DNA of 64,000 nt, taken from NCBI RefSeq assembly GCF_025245835.1, contig NZ_JAOBWS010000015.1, positions 23,906 to 87,905 of the forward strand. Reading direction: 5' to 3'. Below are positions 18,353 to 27,707 of this stretch, piece after piece. The notes under the pieces were generated by a model that saw only the letters and a program-made list of their open reading frames with translations, was not told the origin of the DNA and did no database searches. Source of the stretch: Rheinheimera sp. 4Y26. GTDB taxonomy: Bacteria; Pseudomonadota; Gammaproteobacteria; Enterobacterales; Alteromonadaceae. Position 1 is the stretch's first letter; every line of letters begins with the position of its first letter. The position numbers were made by a program, and so were the translations under genes.

Positions 18353-19609
18353 ATGCGCTGGATTTGGTTTTGCTGTTGTTTGTTGTTGCTCACCACTTTG
18401 CAGGTGCAGGCTGATTCGGCCGAGCAATTATTTGCCCGTTATGAACCTGCCTTATTACAGGTGCGGGTGCTGGAAAAAGCCTCGGGCGCCAAGTCTTCAA
18501 TTGGCACTGGATTTGTGCTGGAACAACCGAATTTACTGGTTACCAATTACCATGTGGTGTCGGAAGCTGTGTTGTTTCCAGACAAATATCAGCTGGAATA
18601 TCTGGCGGTTAATCAGCAAAAAGGCGCTTTAACAGTGCTGGCGGTGGATGTGGTCAACGACCTGGCGCTGGTGCAAACCGATTATCAGCCAGAGCACAGG
18701 TTCAGCATTCAGCCGGAAAAACCAGTGCAGGGTGCCACCTTGTATTCACTGGGCAACCCGCATGATTTGGGCATGATTCTGGTGCCTGGTACCTACAATG
18801 GCCTGCAAAAATACAGTTATTATCCGCGCATTCATTTTACCGGCGCTGTGAATGCCGGCATGAGCGGCGGCCCGACTGTCGATGCCAGTGGCAAAGTGGT
18901 GGGGGTGAACGTCGCTTCTGCCGGCAATCAGCTTGGTTTTCTGGTACCTGCCGATGCGCTGCAGCGCTTGCTGGCCAGCTATCAGCAGCAACAACAGCAT
19001 GATGCCGATTTACCCAAACAAATAGCGCAGCAGTTGTTTGACAGCCAGCAAAAAATGTTCAGTGAAATTTTGGCGGCCGACTGGCAACTGAAAGATTTTG
19101 GCCCGGGCAAGGTGCCGGACGAAGTGGTGTCTTTTATCCGCTGCTGGGGTGAATCCAATGTGGAAAAAAGCAAAGACCAGCTGAAAAAAGTGGCGGCATT
19201 TTGTAGTCAGGGCGAAGAAATTTTCTTATCTCAGCAGTTTAGTACCGGCCGTATTGAAATGCAGTTTGAGTGGTTACACGGCGCAGGTTTGCATCCGCTG
19301 CAGTTTTTTAACCGTTATCAGCAGAATATCAGTAGTGCCAATGCCGATAATCAGGCCAGCAAAGAAGATGTCACGCCTTTTGAGTGCCAGCACAAGGTAG
19401 TGCAGCAGGCCAATGGCCAACACGCCAAAACCATTTTTTGTGTGCGGGCTTACCGCAACTTTGCCGCTTTATTTGATGTGTTGTATCTGGCCGCTTCTTT
19501 AGACCATCAGCAGCAAGGGGTGATCAGCCACTTTACGCTGTCAGGGGTCAGTCAGGACAACGCTCAGGCTTTTGCCCGCAAATTTAGTGAGGCTGTGTTA
19601 TGGCAATAA
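18353..19609 (+). CDS. Secreted trypsin-like serine protease
   Basis: A 418-residue protein with a signal peptide (MRWIWFCCCLLLLTTLQVQA) and an S1/Deg-type protease domain with an apparent complete triad: His in VTNYHVVS, Asp in VVNDLALV and Ser in NAGMSGGPTV. No PDZ domain is evident; instead the last 200 residues are an unrecognised domain with paired Cys residues (FIRCWGE, AAFCSQ, FECQHK, IFCVRA). The ATG with AAGGA five bases upstream is used. Its last codons overlap the FHA gene by 10 bp, indicating coupled expression. It is likely periplasmic. Confidence 0.85.
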   Translation: MRWIWFCCCLLLLTTLQVQADSAEQLFARYEPALLQVRVLEKASGAKSSIGTGFVLEQPNLLVTNYHVVSEAVLFPDKYQLEYLAVNQQKGALTVLAVDVVNDLALVQTDYQPEHRFSIQPEKPVQGATLYSLGNPHDLGMILVPGTYNGLQKYSYYPRIHFTGAVNAGMSGGPTVDASGKVVGVNVASAGNQLGFLVPADALQRLLASYQQQQQHDADLPKQIAQQLFDSQQKMFSEILAADWQLKDFGPGKVPDEVVSFIRCWGESNVEKSKDQLKKVAAFCSQGEEIFLSQQFSTGRIEMQFEWLHGAGLHPLQFFNRYQQNISSANADNQASKEDVTPFECQHKVVQQANGQHAKTIFCVRAYRNFAALFDVLYLAASLDHQQQGVISHFTLSGVSQDNAQAFARKFSEAVLWQ

Positions 19610-20571
19610 TTATTGAGGTGCTGAATAAACAGCACAAGGTGACGGAACGCCATAAATTCAGCCAGCACAGGGTGGCGCTGGGCCGGGCTTATGACAATGA
19701 TGTGATTTTGTACGACAAACATATTTGTCCGCATCATGCCGAGCTGGTGCAGGACGAGCAGGGGCAGTGGTTATTGCGGGATCTGGCCTCGATGAATGGC
19801 AGTTATCTGCAACCAAAACAGCCGCTGACCGAAGCTGAGCCGCTGGCGTCGGGCCAGTTATGCTGGCTGGGTGAGCAGGCGGTGCGTATTTATGACGACC
19901 GCCATCAGGTGGCGCCGGCTATGCCTTTTAATCCGCTGGAGCAACTGTTGTTGCGTTGTGGTCATCTTGGCATGATCCTGTTGCTGTTGCTGTTTGTGGT
20001 GCTTGAAGAGGTGTTTCATATCTGGCTGTCGGCACCTGAGCAACAACAGGCGCAGTGGTCGCGCAGTCTGGCCAATTTACCTTTGTTATTACTGGTATTA
20101 ACTTTATGGCCGGCAGTGCTGGCGCTCTGGTCCAAGATTAATCAGCACGAAGCCAGGTTTTTACCCCAGTTAGGCATCACTTTTATCGGACTCAGCGTGC
20201 TGGCGGTGTGGCAGGGCCTGATGGCGATCTTCAATTTCAGTTTTGACGGGGCTGCGGCTATCAACTGGTTGCAGGAAGGCGGGCGCTTACTGATCTTTAC
20301 GCTGTTGCTGGGCGCTAACTTTTATCTGGCGATGCAGGTGAGCACAGGTAAAAAAATAGCCATGGCTTTTGGCTTAGCGTTGTTACTCAGTGTGCAAAGT
20401 CTGGGACTGGGTTTTTGGTTTGATGAGTCGCGTCAGCTGGCGCCGCAATTTGACAACAGCTTATTACCGCTGAATTTTTATCTGAATAGCCCGGTGCCAG
20501 CCGAAGATTTTGCGGCTCAAAGCAATCAGTTGTTTGAAACTGCCGCTAAAACGCGGCAGGAGCAGGATTAA
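19600..20571 (+). CDS. FHA-domain multi-pass membrane protein
   Basis: A 323-residue protein with an N-terminal forkhead-associated domain (about 1-100). FHA phosphothreonine-binding features seen are VALGRAYDNDVILYD, HICPHHAEL and LRDLASMNGSYL. About five hydrophobic helices follow (LGMILLLLLFVVLEEV; LPLLLLVLTLWPAVLAL; QLGITFIGLSVLAVW; LLIFTLLLGANFYLAM; AMAFGLALLLSVQ). It probably links cytoplasmic phosphothreonine recognition to the membrane. The start overlaps the protease stop; its own TAA shares the bases TTAA with the convergent response-regulator gene. Confidence 0.82.
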   Translation: MAIIIEVLNKQHKVTERHKFSQHRVALGRAYDNDVILYDKHICPHHAELVQDEQGQWLLRDLASMNGSYLQPKQPLTEAEPLASGQLCWLGEQAVRIYDDRHQVAPAMPFNPLEQLLLRCGHLGMILLLLLFVVLEEVFHIWLSAPEQQQAQWSRSLANLPLLLLVLTLWPAVLALWSKINQHEARFLPQLGITFIGLSVLAVWQGLMAIFNFSFDGAAAINWLQEGGRLLIFTLLLGANFYLAMQVSTGKKIAMAFGLALLLSVQSLGLGFWFDESRQLAPQFDNSLLPLNFYLNSPVPAEDFAAQSNQLFETAAKTRQEQD

Positions 20572-20957
20572 GCCTGATGACCGTCAAGCCAGATCCGACG
20601 GATTTGGCTTGATAAGGTCATAGGGTCAAAAGGCTTGACCACCACGTCACTGGCGCCCAGCGCTTTATAAGATTCAATTTCGCTGGCCTGCACCTTGGCC
20701 GTCATAAACACCACAGGCACCTGACGCAAATCGTACCTTTGCTGCAGTTGTTTCAGCGTCGTCGGGCCGTCCATGCCAGGCATCATCACATCCAGCAACA
20801 CCAGCTGAGGTGCAAAGCTGCTGAATTTGTCCAGTGCTTCCTGACCCGAGCCACAAGTGCATACCTGATAACCGCCGACTATTTCCAGTGCCACTCTGGC
20901 AACATCCTGAATAGATTGATCATCTTCCACATGCATTACACGAACTAAATCATTCAT
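20568..20957 (-). CDS. CheY-like single-domain response regulator
   Basis: A receiver domain of about 129 residues with no output domain. The acidic pocket is HVEDD, the phosphoacceptor Asp is in LVLLDVMMPGMDGP, the Thr is in VVFMTAK and the Lys in VVVKPFDP. The ATG before NDLVRVMHVEDD is chosen because it aligns with the domain start; the frame is open 31 codons further. No kinase is adjacent, so its partner is unknown. It is convergent with the FHA gene with overlapping stop codons. Confidence 0.85.
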   Translation of the reverse strand: MNDLVRVMHVEDDQSIQDVARVALEIVGGYQVCTCGSGQEALDKFSSFAPQLVLLDVMMPGMDGPTTLKQLQQRYDLRQVPVVFMTAKVQASEIESYKALGASDVVVKPFDPMTLSSQIRRIWLDGHQA

Positions 20958-21102
20958 TTGTTTATTCTGCGCAAAAACCGGGGTTGCTTTAGTCTGGCAT
21001 AACTGTGCGACAGAGGCCAGTGCCGGGCGCCGGAACAGTAGCTTTGACACAACTTGCCTTCGTATAATGCCAGCCTGATATGACCTTAAAAGTGGATAAT
21101 CT

Positions 21103-22284
21103 GTGTCGATTGACGATCTGAAGTTGTGGTTTTTACAGCTGAACCAGCTACTGGAGCAACAGCAGGTATATTGGCGGTTGCAGCCGATGCAGCAAAATGA
21201 TCTGCCTTTTTCCGATCACAGCCTAAACCAGCTGTTGTTATCGTTCAGTTTGGAACAATGCGACGCCATCGACCAAAGCCCGGCATTACAGCAGCAGTAT
21301 TTTGCGGTCTTTTTCCCGGAGTTATTTGCCGCTTTACCAAAACTGCCGTACTTTGCGCCCCAGGGACTGACATTACCCTTCTGGCTCAGTACCGATATTG
21401 GTGGGCGTAAATGGCAGCAAATCAGCTTGTTTGCCGAAGCTGTTGGCAAGCCAGGCCTTAAGGTGCTGGAGTGGTGCGCCGGTAAAGGCCATCTGGGTAA
21501 GGTGCTTTGTTTTGCTTATCAAAATAAGGTGACAAGCCTGGAATGGCAGGCCGAGTTATGCCAACAAGGCCAGCACAGTGCTGACAAACTCAAGCTGCAA
21601 CAACTTTTTATCGAACACAATGTGCTGACAGCACAGACACAGCCGGTATTGGCCGGTATTGATCAGCTGGTGGCACTGCATGCCTGTGGTGATTTACACC
21701 GGGTAGCACTGACCGCTGGTGTTGCTGCCCATTGTGCTGAACTGCATGTGCTGCCCTGTTGTTATCATTTGCAGCAGGATGAGTGGTATCAGCCGTTGTC
21801 GACTTTGGCTTTGACCAGCAGCTTAAGGTTAAGCCGTGCTGAGCTGAAACTGGCGGTGCAGGGGCAAAATACCGCAGGTGAGCGGGTGCGGCGTTTACGC
21901 CATACCGAAGTATTATGGCGCCGTGCTTATCAGCTGTGGCAGAGTGAACAAAGCGGCAGCCCGCTTTATCGCAATTTGCCTTCAACCGGGAAACACTGGT
22001 TCAGTGGCGCTTTTACCGACTTTGCCCAATGGGCCGCAGCGCAGCATCAGCTTGAATGGCCGTTAGGGCAGGACGGCGAGTGTTATTTAGTTCAGGCTGA
22101 GCGATTACTGCTACTGCAACGACGTATTGAACTGGTGCAACATTTGTTTCGCCGACCGCTTGAGCTGTGGCTGGTGCTGGATCGGGCTTTATATCTGGCA
22201 GAGCAGGGGTATCAGGTGCAGCTGCAGCAGTTGTGTCAGGCCAGTGTGACCCCCCGCAATCTGCTGCTCAGTGCTTATCGTTAA
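21103..22284 (+). CDS. SAM-dependent methyltransferase (METTL25-like domain)
   Basis: A 393-residue protein whose central part (about 105-250) is a Rossmann methyltransferase fold: LEWCAGKGHLGKVL is the SAM-binding glycine-rich motif, SLEWQAELCQQGQ the acidic loop, and LVALHACGDL followed by VLPCCYH matches the family seen in RNA/protein methyltransferases of the PF13679 type. The N-terminal 100 residues are helical. Start is GTG (SIDDLKLW). Substrate is not known. Its stop shares TTAA with the convergent acyltransferase gene. Confidence 0.82.
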   Translation: MSIDDLKLWFLQLNQLLEQQQVYWRLQPMQQNDLPFSDHSLNQLLLSFSLEQCDAIDQSPALQQQYFAVFFPELFAALPKLPYFAPQGLTLPFWLSTDIGGRKWQQISLFAEAVGKPGLKVLEWCAGKGHLGKVLCFAYQNKVTSLEWQAELCQQGQHSADKLKLQQLFIEHNVLTAQTQPVLAGIDQLVALHACGDLHRVALTAGVAAHCAELHVLPCCYHLQQDEWYQPLSTLALTSSLRLSRAELKLAVQGQNTAGERVRRLRHTEVLWRRAYQLWQSEQSGSPLYRNLPSTGKHWFSGAFTDFAQWAAAQHQLEWPLGQDGECYLVQAERLLLLQRRIELVQHLFRRPLELWLVLDRALYLAEQGYQVQLQQLCQASVTPRNLLLSAYR

Positions 22285-23216
22285 ACCGACGAACAATCCA
22301 GCTCCGTCAGAGTGACAGGCGCTGTACCCAGATAATGGCTGATTTGCTGGTCTTTATGCACCCAGCGTTGGTTCAGCCATTGCTGAAAACGCTGGCGAAA
22401 AGCTTCGTCGTTAAAATAATCGCCAATAATGCTGTCATCCACTGGCAGCACTTCTACCTGGATCACCACCCGTTTTAATTTACCCAATAACATGTCAATT
22501 AACACATGATTGGGGTTGTCCGGATAAATGAGGGTGACATCCAGCACTGCATCAAACTGCGGGCCCATACTGGCCAGCGTAAAGGCAATACCACCTGCTT
22601 TGGCAGGTAACAAATGCCGGAACGGGCTGTTTTTGTGTTGATGCTTGGCCCGGGTAAAACGGGTGCCTTCAACAAAATTAATAATAGTGGTCGGGGTGTG
22701 GCGGAACTTTTCACAGGATTTTTTTGTGGTTTCAATATCCTTGCCTTTGAGCGCCGGGTTTTTCTGGATTTGGGCCTGGCTGTACCTTTTCATAAAAGGC
22801 ATATCCAGCGCCCAGGACGCTGAACCAATAAAAGGTACCCATTTGAGTTCTTCTTTTAAAAAAAACTTCGGCTCCGGAATACGCTCCAGCGCAAACTGAC
22901 TGAGCACCGGAATATCCAGCCAGCTTTTATGGTTGGATATTAATAAATACCAGCTGTCCGGCTTCAGTTCGGTCAGACCTGAGAGTTGCCACTCTACCGG
23001 GTTAAACAGGTTGATCAGCTGGCGGTTGTGCAAAGACCAGTGGCGGTAAGCCCAGTGCGCCAGCCGGGAGACCTGACGCTGCAGTGCAGGTAGTGGCAGC
23101 AGCAGTTTCAGCAGGCCGCAGACTGTCACAATCATGCCCCAGACCGTCAGGTTCAGACTAAACAGCAGCAGTGCCAAAGGTGCACGCAACAGCCGGAATA
23201 CATCCATCAGCATCAT
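22281..23216 (-). CDS. PlsC-like acyltransferase (YihG type), second copy
   Basis: A 311-residue lysophospholipid-type acyltransferase. Two N-terminal hydrophobic helices precede the catalytic NHKSWLDIP (HxxxxD) motif, and EGTRFT is the conserved phosphate-binding block. Family length and layout match the YihG-like group of inner-membrane acyltransferases. It starts with ATGATG after GGGAG and overlaps the upstream acyltransferase by 4 bp. The two proteins are clearly paralogous over their whole length. Confidence 0.86.
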   Translation of the reverse strand: MMLMDVFRLLRAPLALLLFSLNLTVWGMIVTVCGLLKLLLPLPALQRQVSRLAHWAYRHWSLHNRQLINLFNPVEWQLSGLTELKPDSWYLLISNHKSWLDIPVLSQFALERIPEPKFFLKEELKWVPFIGSASWALDMPFMKRYSQAQIQKNPALKGKDIETTKKSCEKFRHTPTTIINFVEGTRFTRAKHQHKNSPFRHLLPAKAGGIAFTLASMGPQFDAVLDVTLIYPDNPNHVLIDMLLGKLKRVVIQVEVLPVDDSIIGDYFNDEAFRQRFQQWLNQRWVHKDQQISHYLGTAPVTLTELDCSSV

Positions 23217-24103
23217 ACTTCTCCCTGTTGCAGAGCACTCAGTTGCCGGTCTTTATCCAGCCATAACTGATTCACCCAGTGTTGAAAACGTTCGCGAAAA
23301 TGCGGATCTTCATAGTCGCCAATTAAATGTTGTTCAATCGGCAACACCCTTACTCTTACTTTAATGTCGTGTACTTTACCAGAAATAAAATCCCAGAAGC
23401 TTGGCGAGCCCTTGGGGTAATAAATAGTCACATCCAGCAATTTATGCAGATGTTCTCCCATGGCGTTCAGCACAAAAGAAATGCCACCGGCCTTGGGTTT
23501 TAATAAATGCCGGAATGGCGATTGTTGCTGTTGTTGTTTTTCCGGCGTAAAGCGGGTGCCTTCCAGAAAATTCATCACAGACACAGGTTTATAACGGAAT
23601 TTTTCGCAGGCTTTGCGGGTAGTTTCAATGTCTTTGCCTTTGAGCTGCGGATATTTTTTTAAAAAAGCGGCGCTGTAACGTTTCATAAAAGGAAAATCCA
23701 GCGCCCACCAGCACAGGCCTATCACAGGCACATAAATCAGCTCTTTTTTCAGGAAAAACTTCAAAAACGGGATTTGCCGGTTCATCACTTTTTGCAGCAC
23801 CAGAATGTCGACCCAGGACTGATGATTGGCCACCACCAGATACCAGTCTTTCACCGATAATTTGTCCAGGCCTTTGATATCCCAATGAATTTTACTGAAT
23901 AAACTATTGGTGAAGTTATTCAGGCTGATCCAGGCGCTGGCGCAGGTATCCAGTAAGTAGGTGATAGCCACTTGCCATAACCGCACCGGAGGCAGTTTTA
24001 AAATCGCCAGCAATAAAATAGGGCCTGCCCAGAATAGGGTATTCAGCAGATACATTAGAAAAGAGATGATGCCAATCAAAGGCTTAGGCAAAAAGTGCAA
24101 CAT
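23213..24103 (-). CDS. PlsC-like acyltransferase (YihG type), first copy
   Basis: A 296-residue paralogue of the next gene. Catalytic NHQSWVDIL supplies the HxxxxD pair, EGTRFTPEKQQQQQSP the second block; two hydrophobic helices are N-terminal. GGAGG lies seven bases before the ATG. It is the promoter-proximal gene of a tandem acyltransferase pair, presumably acting on lysophosphatidic acid or similar acceptors at the inner membrane. The speA terminator lies just upstream. Confidence 0.87.
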   Translation of the reverse strand: MLHFLPKPLIGIISFLMYLLNTLFWAGPILLLAILKLPPVRLWQVAITYLLDTCASAWISLNNFTNSLFSKIHWDIKGLDKLSVKDWYLVVANHQSWVDILVLQKVMNRQIPFLKFFLKKELIYVPVIGLCWWALDFPFMKRYSAAFLKKYPQLKGKDIETTRKACEKFRYKPVSVMNFLEGTRFTPEKQQQQQSPFRHLLKPKAGGISFVLNAMGEHLHKLLDVTIYYPKGSPSFWDFISGKVHDIKVRVRVLPIEQHLIGDYEDPHFRERFQHWVNQLWLDKDRQLSALQQGEV

Positions 24104-24121
24104 AGGTTTTCCTCCACAAAT

Positions 24122-24147
24122 AAAAAGAGCAGGGTGGCCTGCTCTTT
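24122..24147 (-). terminator. Terminator after speA
   Basis: AAAGAGCAG/CTGCTCTTT stem with a 6-nt loop followed by TTTTTATTTG on the minus strand, between speA and the acyltransferase pair. Confidence 0.85.
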
Positions 24148-24201
24148 ATATCTCAATGCATCGTGACAGTGTTGGACTGCTCCGACCTGTGTCAGTGTAC
24201 C

Positions 24202-26088
24202 TTAATCTTCGAAATAGGTGTAACCATAAACACCGGCTTTCAGCTCTTCGAGCATAGAGGCCTGTTGCTGTGGGTTAAACTTCGAAGTCGCCAGTTGGTT
24301 TTTGTACGACTGCAGCAGTTTTTCTGCGTCAAACTGCACATAACGTAATACGTCAGCCACTGTGTCACCTTTAATGGCGTTGGTCAGTTTGTAGCTGCCG
24401 TCGTTGTTCAGTTCAACATGCACCGAGTCGGTGTCGCCAAACAGGTTGTGCAAATCACCGAGAATTTCCTGATAAGCGCCCACCATAAACATACCCAGCA
24501 GGTACTGTTCATCTTCTTTATACGCTGGCAGTGGCAAACTGGATTCAATACCATTGCCGTCGGCATAACTCTTCAGCGCACCGTCCGAGTCACAGGTGAT
24601 GTCCTGAATAATGGCGCGTTGTTCCAGCGATTCGTTCATCCGCTCCAGTGGCATCACCGGGAACAGCTGATCAATACCCCAGGCATCCGGCATCGACTGG
24701 AACAATGAGAAGTTAACAAACAACTTGTCGGCCAGTTTTTCATTCAGTTCATCGTGAATTTCACGGTGTGAACGTGAGGATAAGTCCAGCTTGTCTTTCA
24801 CTTTGTTAATGGTGGCAAAATAAATCTGCTCCAGTAACGACCAGTCTTTGAGCGTCAGCAGGCCATGCACGTACTGCGCATGAGCGTCGGTAAAATAATG
24901 CACGGCGTCGTGATAAGCCTCAACCGCAGAGCGGGCTGTGACATTCTGATAAGAATCCCATAAAGCCCATACCACCTGAGGTGAATCTTCGCTTGGTTCC
25001 GGCAAATGACGCAGGCCAGGTGCACGTTCGACGTCGATAGCGTCTGTGACCAGAACAGCGTGGTGTGCTGTCATAGCACGGCCAGACTCAGTGATGATGT
25101 TCGGGTGTGGCAAATCGTATTCGTCACAGACTTCTTTTAAGCCATAGACTACGTTACGGGCATATTCGTACATGGTGTAGTTCATCGAACAGGCTGAACG
25201 TGAGTTCGAACCTTCGTAATCCACACCTAAACCACCACCGACATCCACTGTGGTGATAGGCACGCCTAAGGTACGCAGTTCGGCATAATGACGGGCACAT
25301 TCACGAATCGCATTGTGAATATCACGGATATTCGCAATTTGTGAACCTATATGGAAATGCACCAGCTGTAATAAATCTAACTTGCCAGCTTCTTTCAAAA
25401 TATCAATGGCTTGCAGCACCTGAGTGGCGGTTAAGCCAAACTTGCCTTTTTCACCACCGGTGTTTTGCCATTTGCCTTTACCTACAGAATTCAGCTTGAT
25501 ACGGATACCGATAAAAGGTGCCGCTTCCAGGCTGTCAATTTCGCGGATCAGGGTTTTTAATTCAGACAGTTTTTCCACAACCACATAAACGCTGTGGCCC
25601 ATCATCTGGCCAATAGTGGCCAGACGTAAAAACTCGCTGTCTTTATAACCGTTACAAACAATACGCAGTGGCTGTTCCGTCACACCTAAAATGGCCATCA
25701 GTTCTGGTTTAGAACCTGCTTCCAGACCTACTTTGCCACTGTGGTGACTGACCAGTTTGCTGACTACGGAAAACTGCTGATTTACCTTAATTGGGTAAAC
25801 CGCTGTATATTCGCCCTGATACTCGCGCTCTTGCTTCGCTTTGGCAAAAGACTTGATCAGCGTATCAACACGATGTTCCAGAATGTCGGTAAAACGTACC
25901 AACACCGGCAGCGTTAATCCTTCTTCTTTAAAACGTGCAGTCAGCTCCGGAAAGCTGATGCCTGGTTTGCTGTGATCCTGATCCGGATAAGCAACGAGAT
26001 TGCCCTGTGCGTTGACGTCAAAATAGCCTTCGCTCCAGACTGCTACGTTATAGATGGATCTTGCTTTGTCGATACCCCATTCTGCCAT
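24202..26088 (-). CDS. speA: Biosynthetic arginine decarboxylase
   Basis: A PLP enzyme of about 628 residues converting arginine to agmatine, the first step of the agmatine route to putrescine. The PLP Lys lies in AVYPIKVNQQFSV; the glycine-rich VDVGGGLGVDYEGS and the C-terminal catalytic Cys region (ITCDSDG) match biosynthetic SpeA. The ATG before AEWGIDKARS is chosen since GAAGGG lies seven bases upstream; a TTG five codons earlier is possible. It is divergent from speE across 129 bp. Agmatinase (speB) is not in the window. Confidence 0.95.
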   Translation of the reverse strand: MAEWGIDKARSIYNVAVWSEGYFDVNAQGNLVAYPDQDHSKPGISFPELTARFKEEGLTLPVLVRFTDILEHRVDTLIKSFAKAKQEREYQGEYTAVYPIKVNQQFSVVSKLVSHHSGKVGLEAGSKPELMAILGVTEQPLRIVCNGYKDSEFLRLATIGQMMGHSVYVVVEKLSELKTLIREIDSLEAAPFIGIRIKLNSVGKGKWQNTGGEKGKFGLTATQVLQAIDILKEAGKLDLLQLVHFHIGSQIANIRDIHNAIRECARHYAELRTLGVPITTVDVGGGLGVDYEGSNSRSACSMNYTMYEYARNVVYGLKEVCDEYDLPHPNIITESGRAMTAHHAVLVTDAIDVERAPGLRHLPEPSEDSPQVVWALWDSYQNVTARSAVEAYHDAVHYFTDAHAQYVHGLLTLKDWSLLEQIYFATINKVKDKLDLSSRSHREIHDELNEKLADKLFVNFSLFQSMPDAWGIDQLFPVMPLERMNESLEQRAIIQDITCDSDGALKSYADGNGIESSLPLPAYKEDEQYLLGMFMVGAYQEILGDLHNLFGDTDSVHVELNNDGSYKLTNAIKGDTVADVLRYVQFDAEKLLQSYKNQLATSKFNPQQQASMLEELKAGVYGYTYFED

Positions 26089-26217
26089 TGTCGTGCCCTT
26101 CAAAAAATTAGGCCGCTATTTTAAGTGCAATAGCAGCAAAAAAACATGAAAAATTTGTCCCAAAGCGGCTTCACTGGCAAAATAATTGCCCCCTTTGCCA
26201 GTGCCCGGAGTGGAGCT

Positions 26218-27078
26218 ATGTCAGAACTTATTTCTAAACAATGGTTTACCGAGATTTTTCAACCAAGCGGAAGTGCGTTTTCGCTGCAAATTCACCAAAA
26301 GTTAGCTGAAGTTCAGTCTCCTTTCCAACATATTGAAGTCTACGAAACCACAGACTTTGGCAATATGATGGTGATCGACGGCGTGATTATGCTCAGCAGC
26401 CGGGAAAATTTCCTCTATCACGAGATGTTAAGCCACCCGGTGTTGTTTACTCATCCCAATCCGCAGCAGGTGGTGATTATCGGCGGTGGTGACTGCGGTA
26501 CCTTACGTGAAGTGTTAAAACATCGATCAGTACAGGCGGTCACCCAAATCGATATTGATGAGCAGGTCACCCGCATGGCGGAACAATATTTCCCTGAGCT
26601 GTGCGCTTCCAATAACGACCCGCGTGTCACCTTATTGTTTGATGACGGCATCAAATATATGCGTGAAGCGGCGCCAGAAAGCCTGGATGTGGTGATTGTG
26701 GATTCAACCGACCCTATTGGTCCTGGTGAGGGTTTATTTAACCGGGCTTTTTACCAAAGCTGTTTTAACGCGTTAAAACCAGGTGGCATTCTGGTACAAC
26801 AAAGTGAGTCGCCGCTGATCCATCTGGAGCTTTTAAACGCGATGCGCGAAGCGATGAAAGACGCAGGTTTTGCTGCACTGCAAACGTTGAATTTTCCACA
26901 AATGGTTTACCCAAGTGGTTGGTGGACTTGCACTCTGGCACGTAAAGGTCAGCCTTTTGACGGTTTCCGCCGGGAAGATGTTGATAACGCCGATTTTTCC
27001 ACTGAATATTACAATGCCGACATCCATCAGGCTGCCATGGCATGGCCTAACTTTATGCGCCGCAAGCTGCGTGGTTAA
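26218..27078 (+). CDS. speE: Spermidine synthase
   Basis: A 286-residue aminopropyltransferase making spermidine from putrescine and decarboxylated SAM. Motifs seen: YETTDFGNMMVIDG, the SAM-binding VVIIGGGDCGTLREVLKH, DIDEQVTRMAEQYFPE and VIVDSTDPIGPGEGLF. The usual GGGDGG is GGGDCG here. The ATG before SELISKQW is used because GGAG lies upstream and it matches family starts; the frame is open 24 codons upstream. It is divergent from speA, linking two polyamine steps. Confidence 0.95.
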   Translation: MSELISKQWFTEIFQPSGSAFSLQIHQKLAEVQSPFQHIEVYETTDFGNMMVIDGVIMLSSRENFLYHEMLSHPVLFTHPNPQQVVIIGGGDCGTLREVLKHRSVQAVTQIDIDEQVTRMAEQYFPELCASNNDPRVTLLFDDGIKYMREAAPESLDVVIVDSTDPIGPGEGLFNRAFYQSCFNALKPGGILVQQSESPLIHLELLNAMREAMKDAGFAALQTLNFPQMVYPSGWWTCTLARKGQPFDGFRREDVDNADFSTEYYNADIHQAAMAWPNFMRRKLRG

Positions 27079-27085
27079 AGGCTTT

Positions 27086-27109
27086 GACGCCGGCGCTGCT
27101 GCCGGCGTC
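27086..27109 (+). terminator. GC-rich hairpin after speE
   Basis: GACGCCGGC/GCCGGCGTC stem with a 6-nt loop directly after speE, followed by TGTTGTT, a weak T tract. Probable terminator. Confidence 0.65.
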
Positions 27110-27219
27110 TGTTGTTAACCAGTTGTGACGCCGTCAGAAATATGTAACTTTGTTGGTTCAGTACTTGCTTGATCTTAAATGCTTCTGTACATTTAACGTT
27201 CAAGTTGGGAGAACTGCCG

Positions 27220-27672
27220 ATGAAAAGTCATAGCCTTTGCTTATTATTACTTTGTGCCACCAGTGCGCATGCCAACGTCTATCAATGCGAACAGGACGGC
27301 AAAGTTACTTTTAGTCAGTTCCCATGTGAAGAAAACGCTGAGCTGGCGCAGGAAGTGAACGCTGGCAATGTGGTGCTGAGCAGCAATAAAAAAACCGATT
27401 TGCAGATGGAAAGCCTGAAGAAAAAAGGCCGCTACCTGGAGTATCAGTTGTCGGTCACTGAGCAGCAGCAAAAGAAGCAGTTAACAGCGCTGGAAGATGA
27501 ATATTACGAAGCGCAGAAAAAAGGCGCCAAGTCGAATTATCTGGCGATGCTGAATCAAAAAATGCAAAAACTGCGGCAGGAATTTGCCGAGCAGAAGCAA
27601 AAACAGCAGCAGGAACTGACCGCTTTGAACAATCAGATGAATGCATTACAACGCCAGTACGCGGTGAACTAA
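27220..27672 (+). CDS. DUF4124-type periplasmic protein with coiled coil
   Basis: A 150-residue exported protein. After a signal peptide (MKSHSLCLLLLCATSAHA) comes a short DUF4124-like segment, NVYQCEQDGKVTFSQFPCEE, with its Cys pair. Residues about 75-145 are a charged, Gln/Lys-rich coiled coil. GGGAG lies upstream of the ATG. Function is unknown for this family; it is monocistronic with its own terminator. Confidence 0.8.
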   Translation: MKSHSLCLLLLCATSAHANVYQCEQDGKVTFSQFPCEENAELAQEVNAGNVVLSSNKKTDLQMESLKKKGRYLEYQLSVTEQQQKKQLTALEDEYYEAQKKGAKSNYLAMLNQKMQKLRQEFAEQKQKQQQELTALNNQMNALQRQYAVN

Positions 27673-27680
27673 ATGCTCTC

Positions 27681-27707
27681 AGGCTCAGCTAATTGCTGAG
27701 CCTTTTT
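27681..27707 (+). terminator. Terminator overlapping the eamA stop
   Basis: AGGCTCAGC/GCTGAGCCT with a TAATT loop and TTTTT. The left part also encodes, on the minus strand, the last codons and stop of the EamA transporter, so the coding end and the terminator share bases. Confidence 0.88.
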
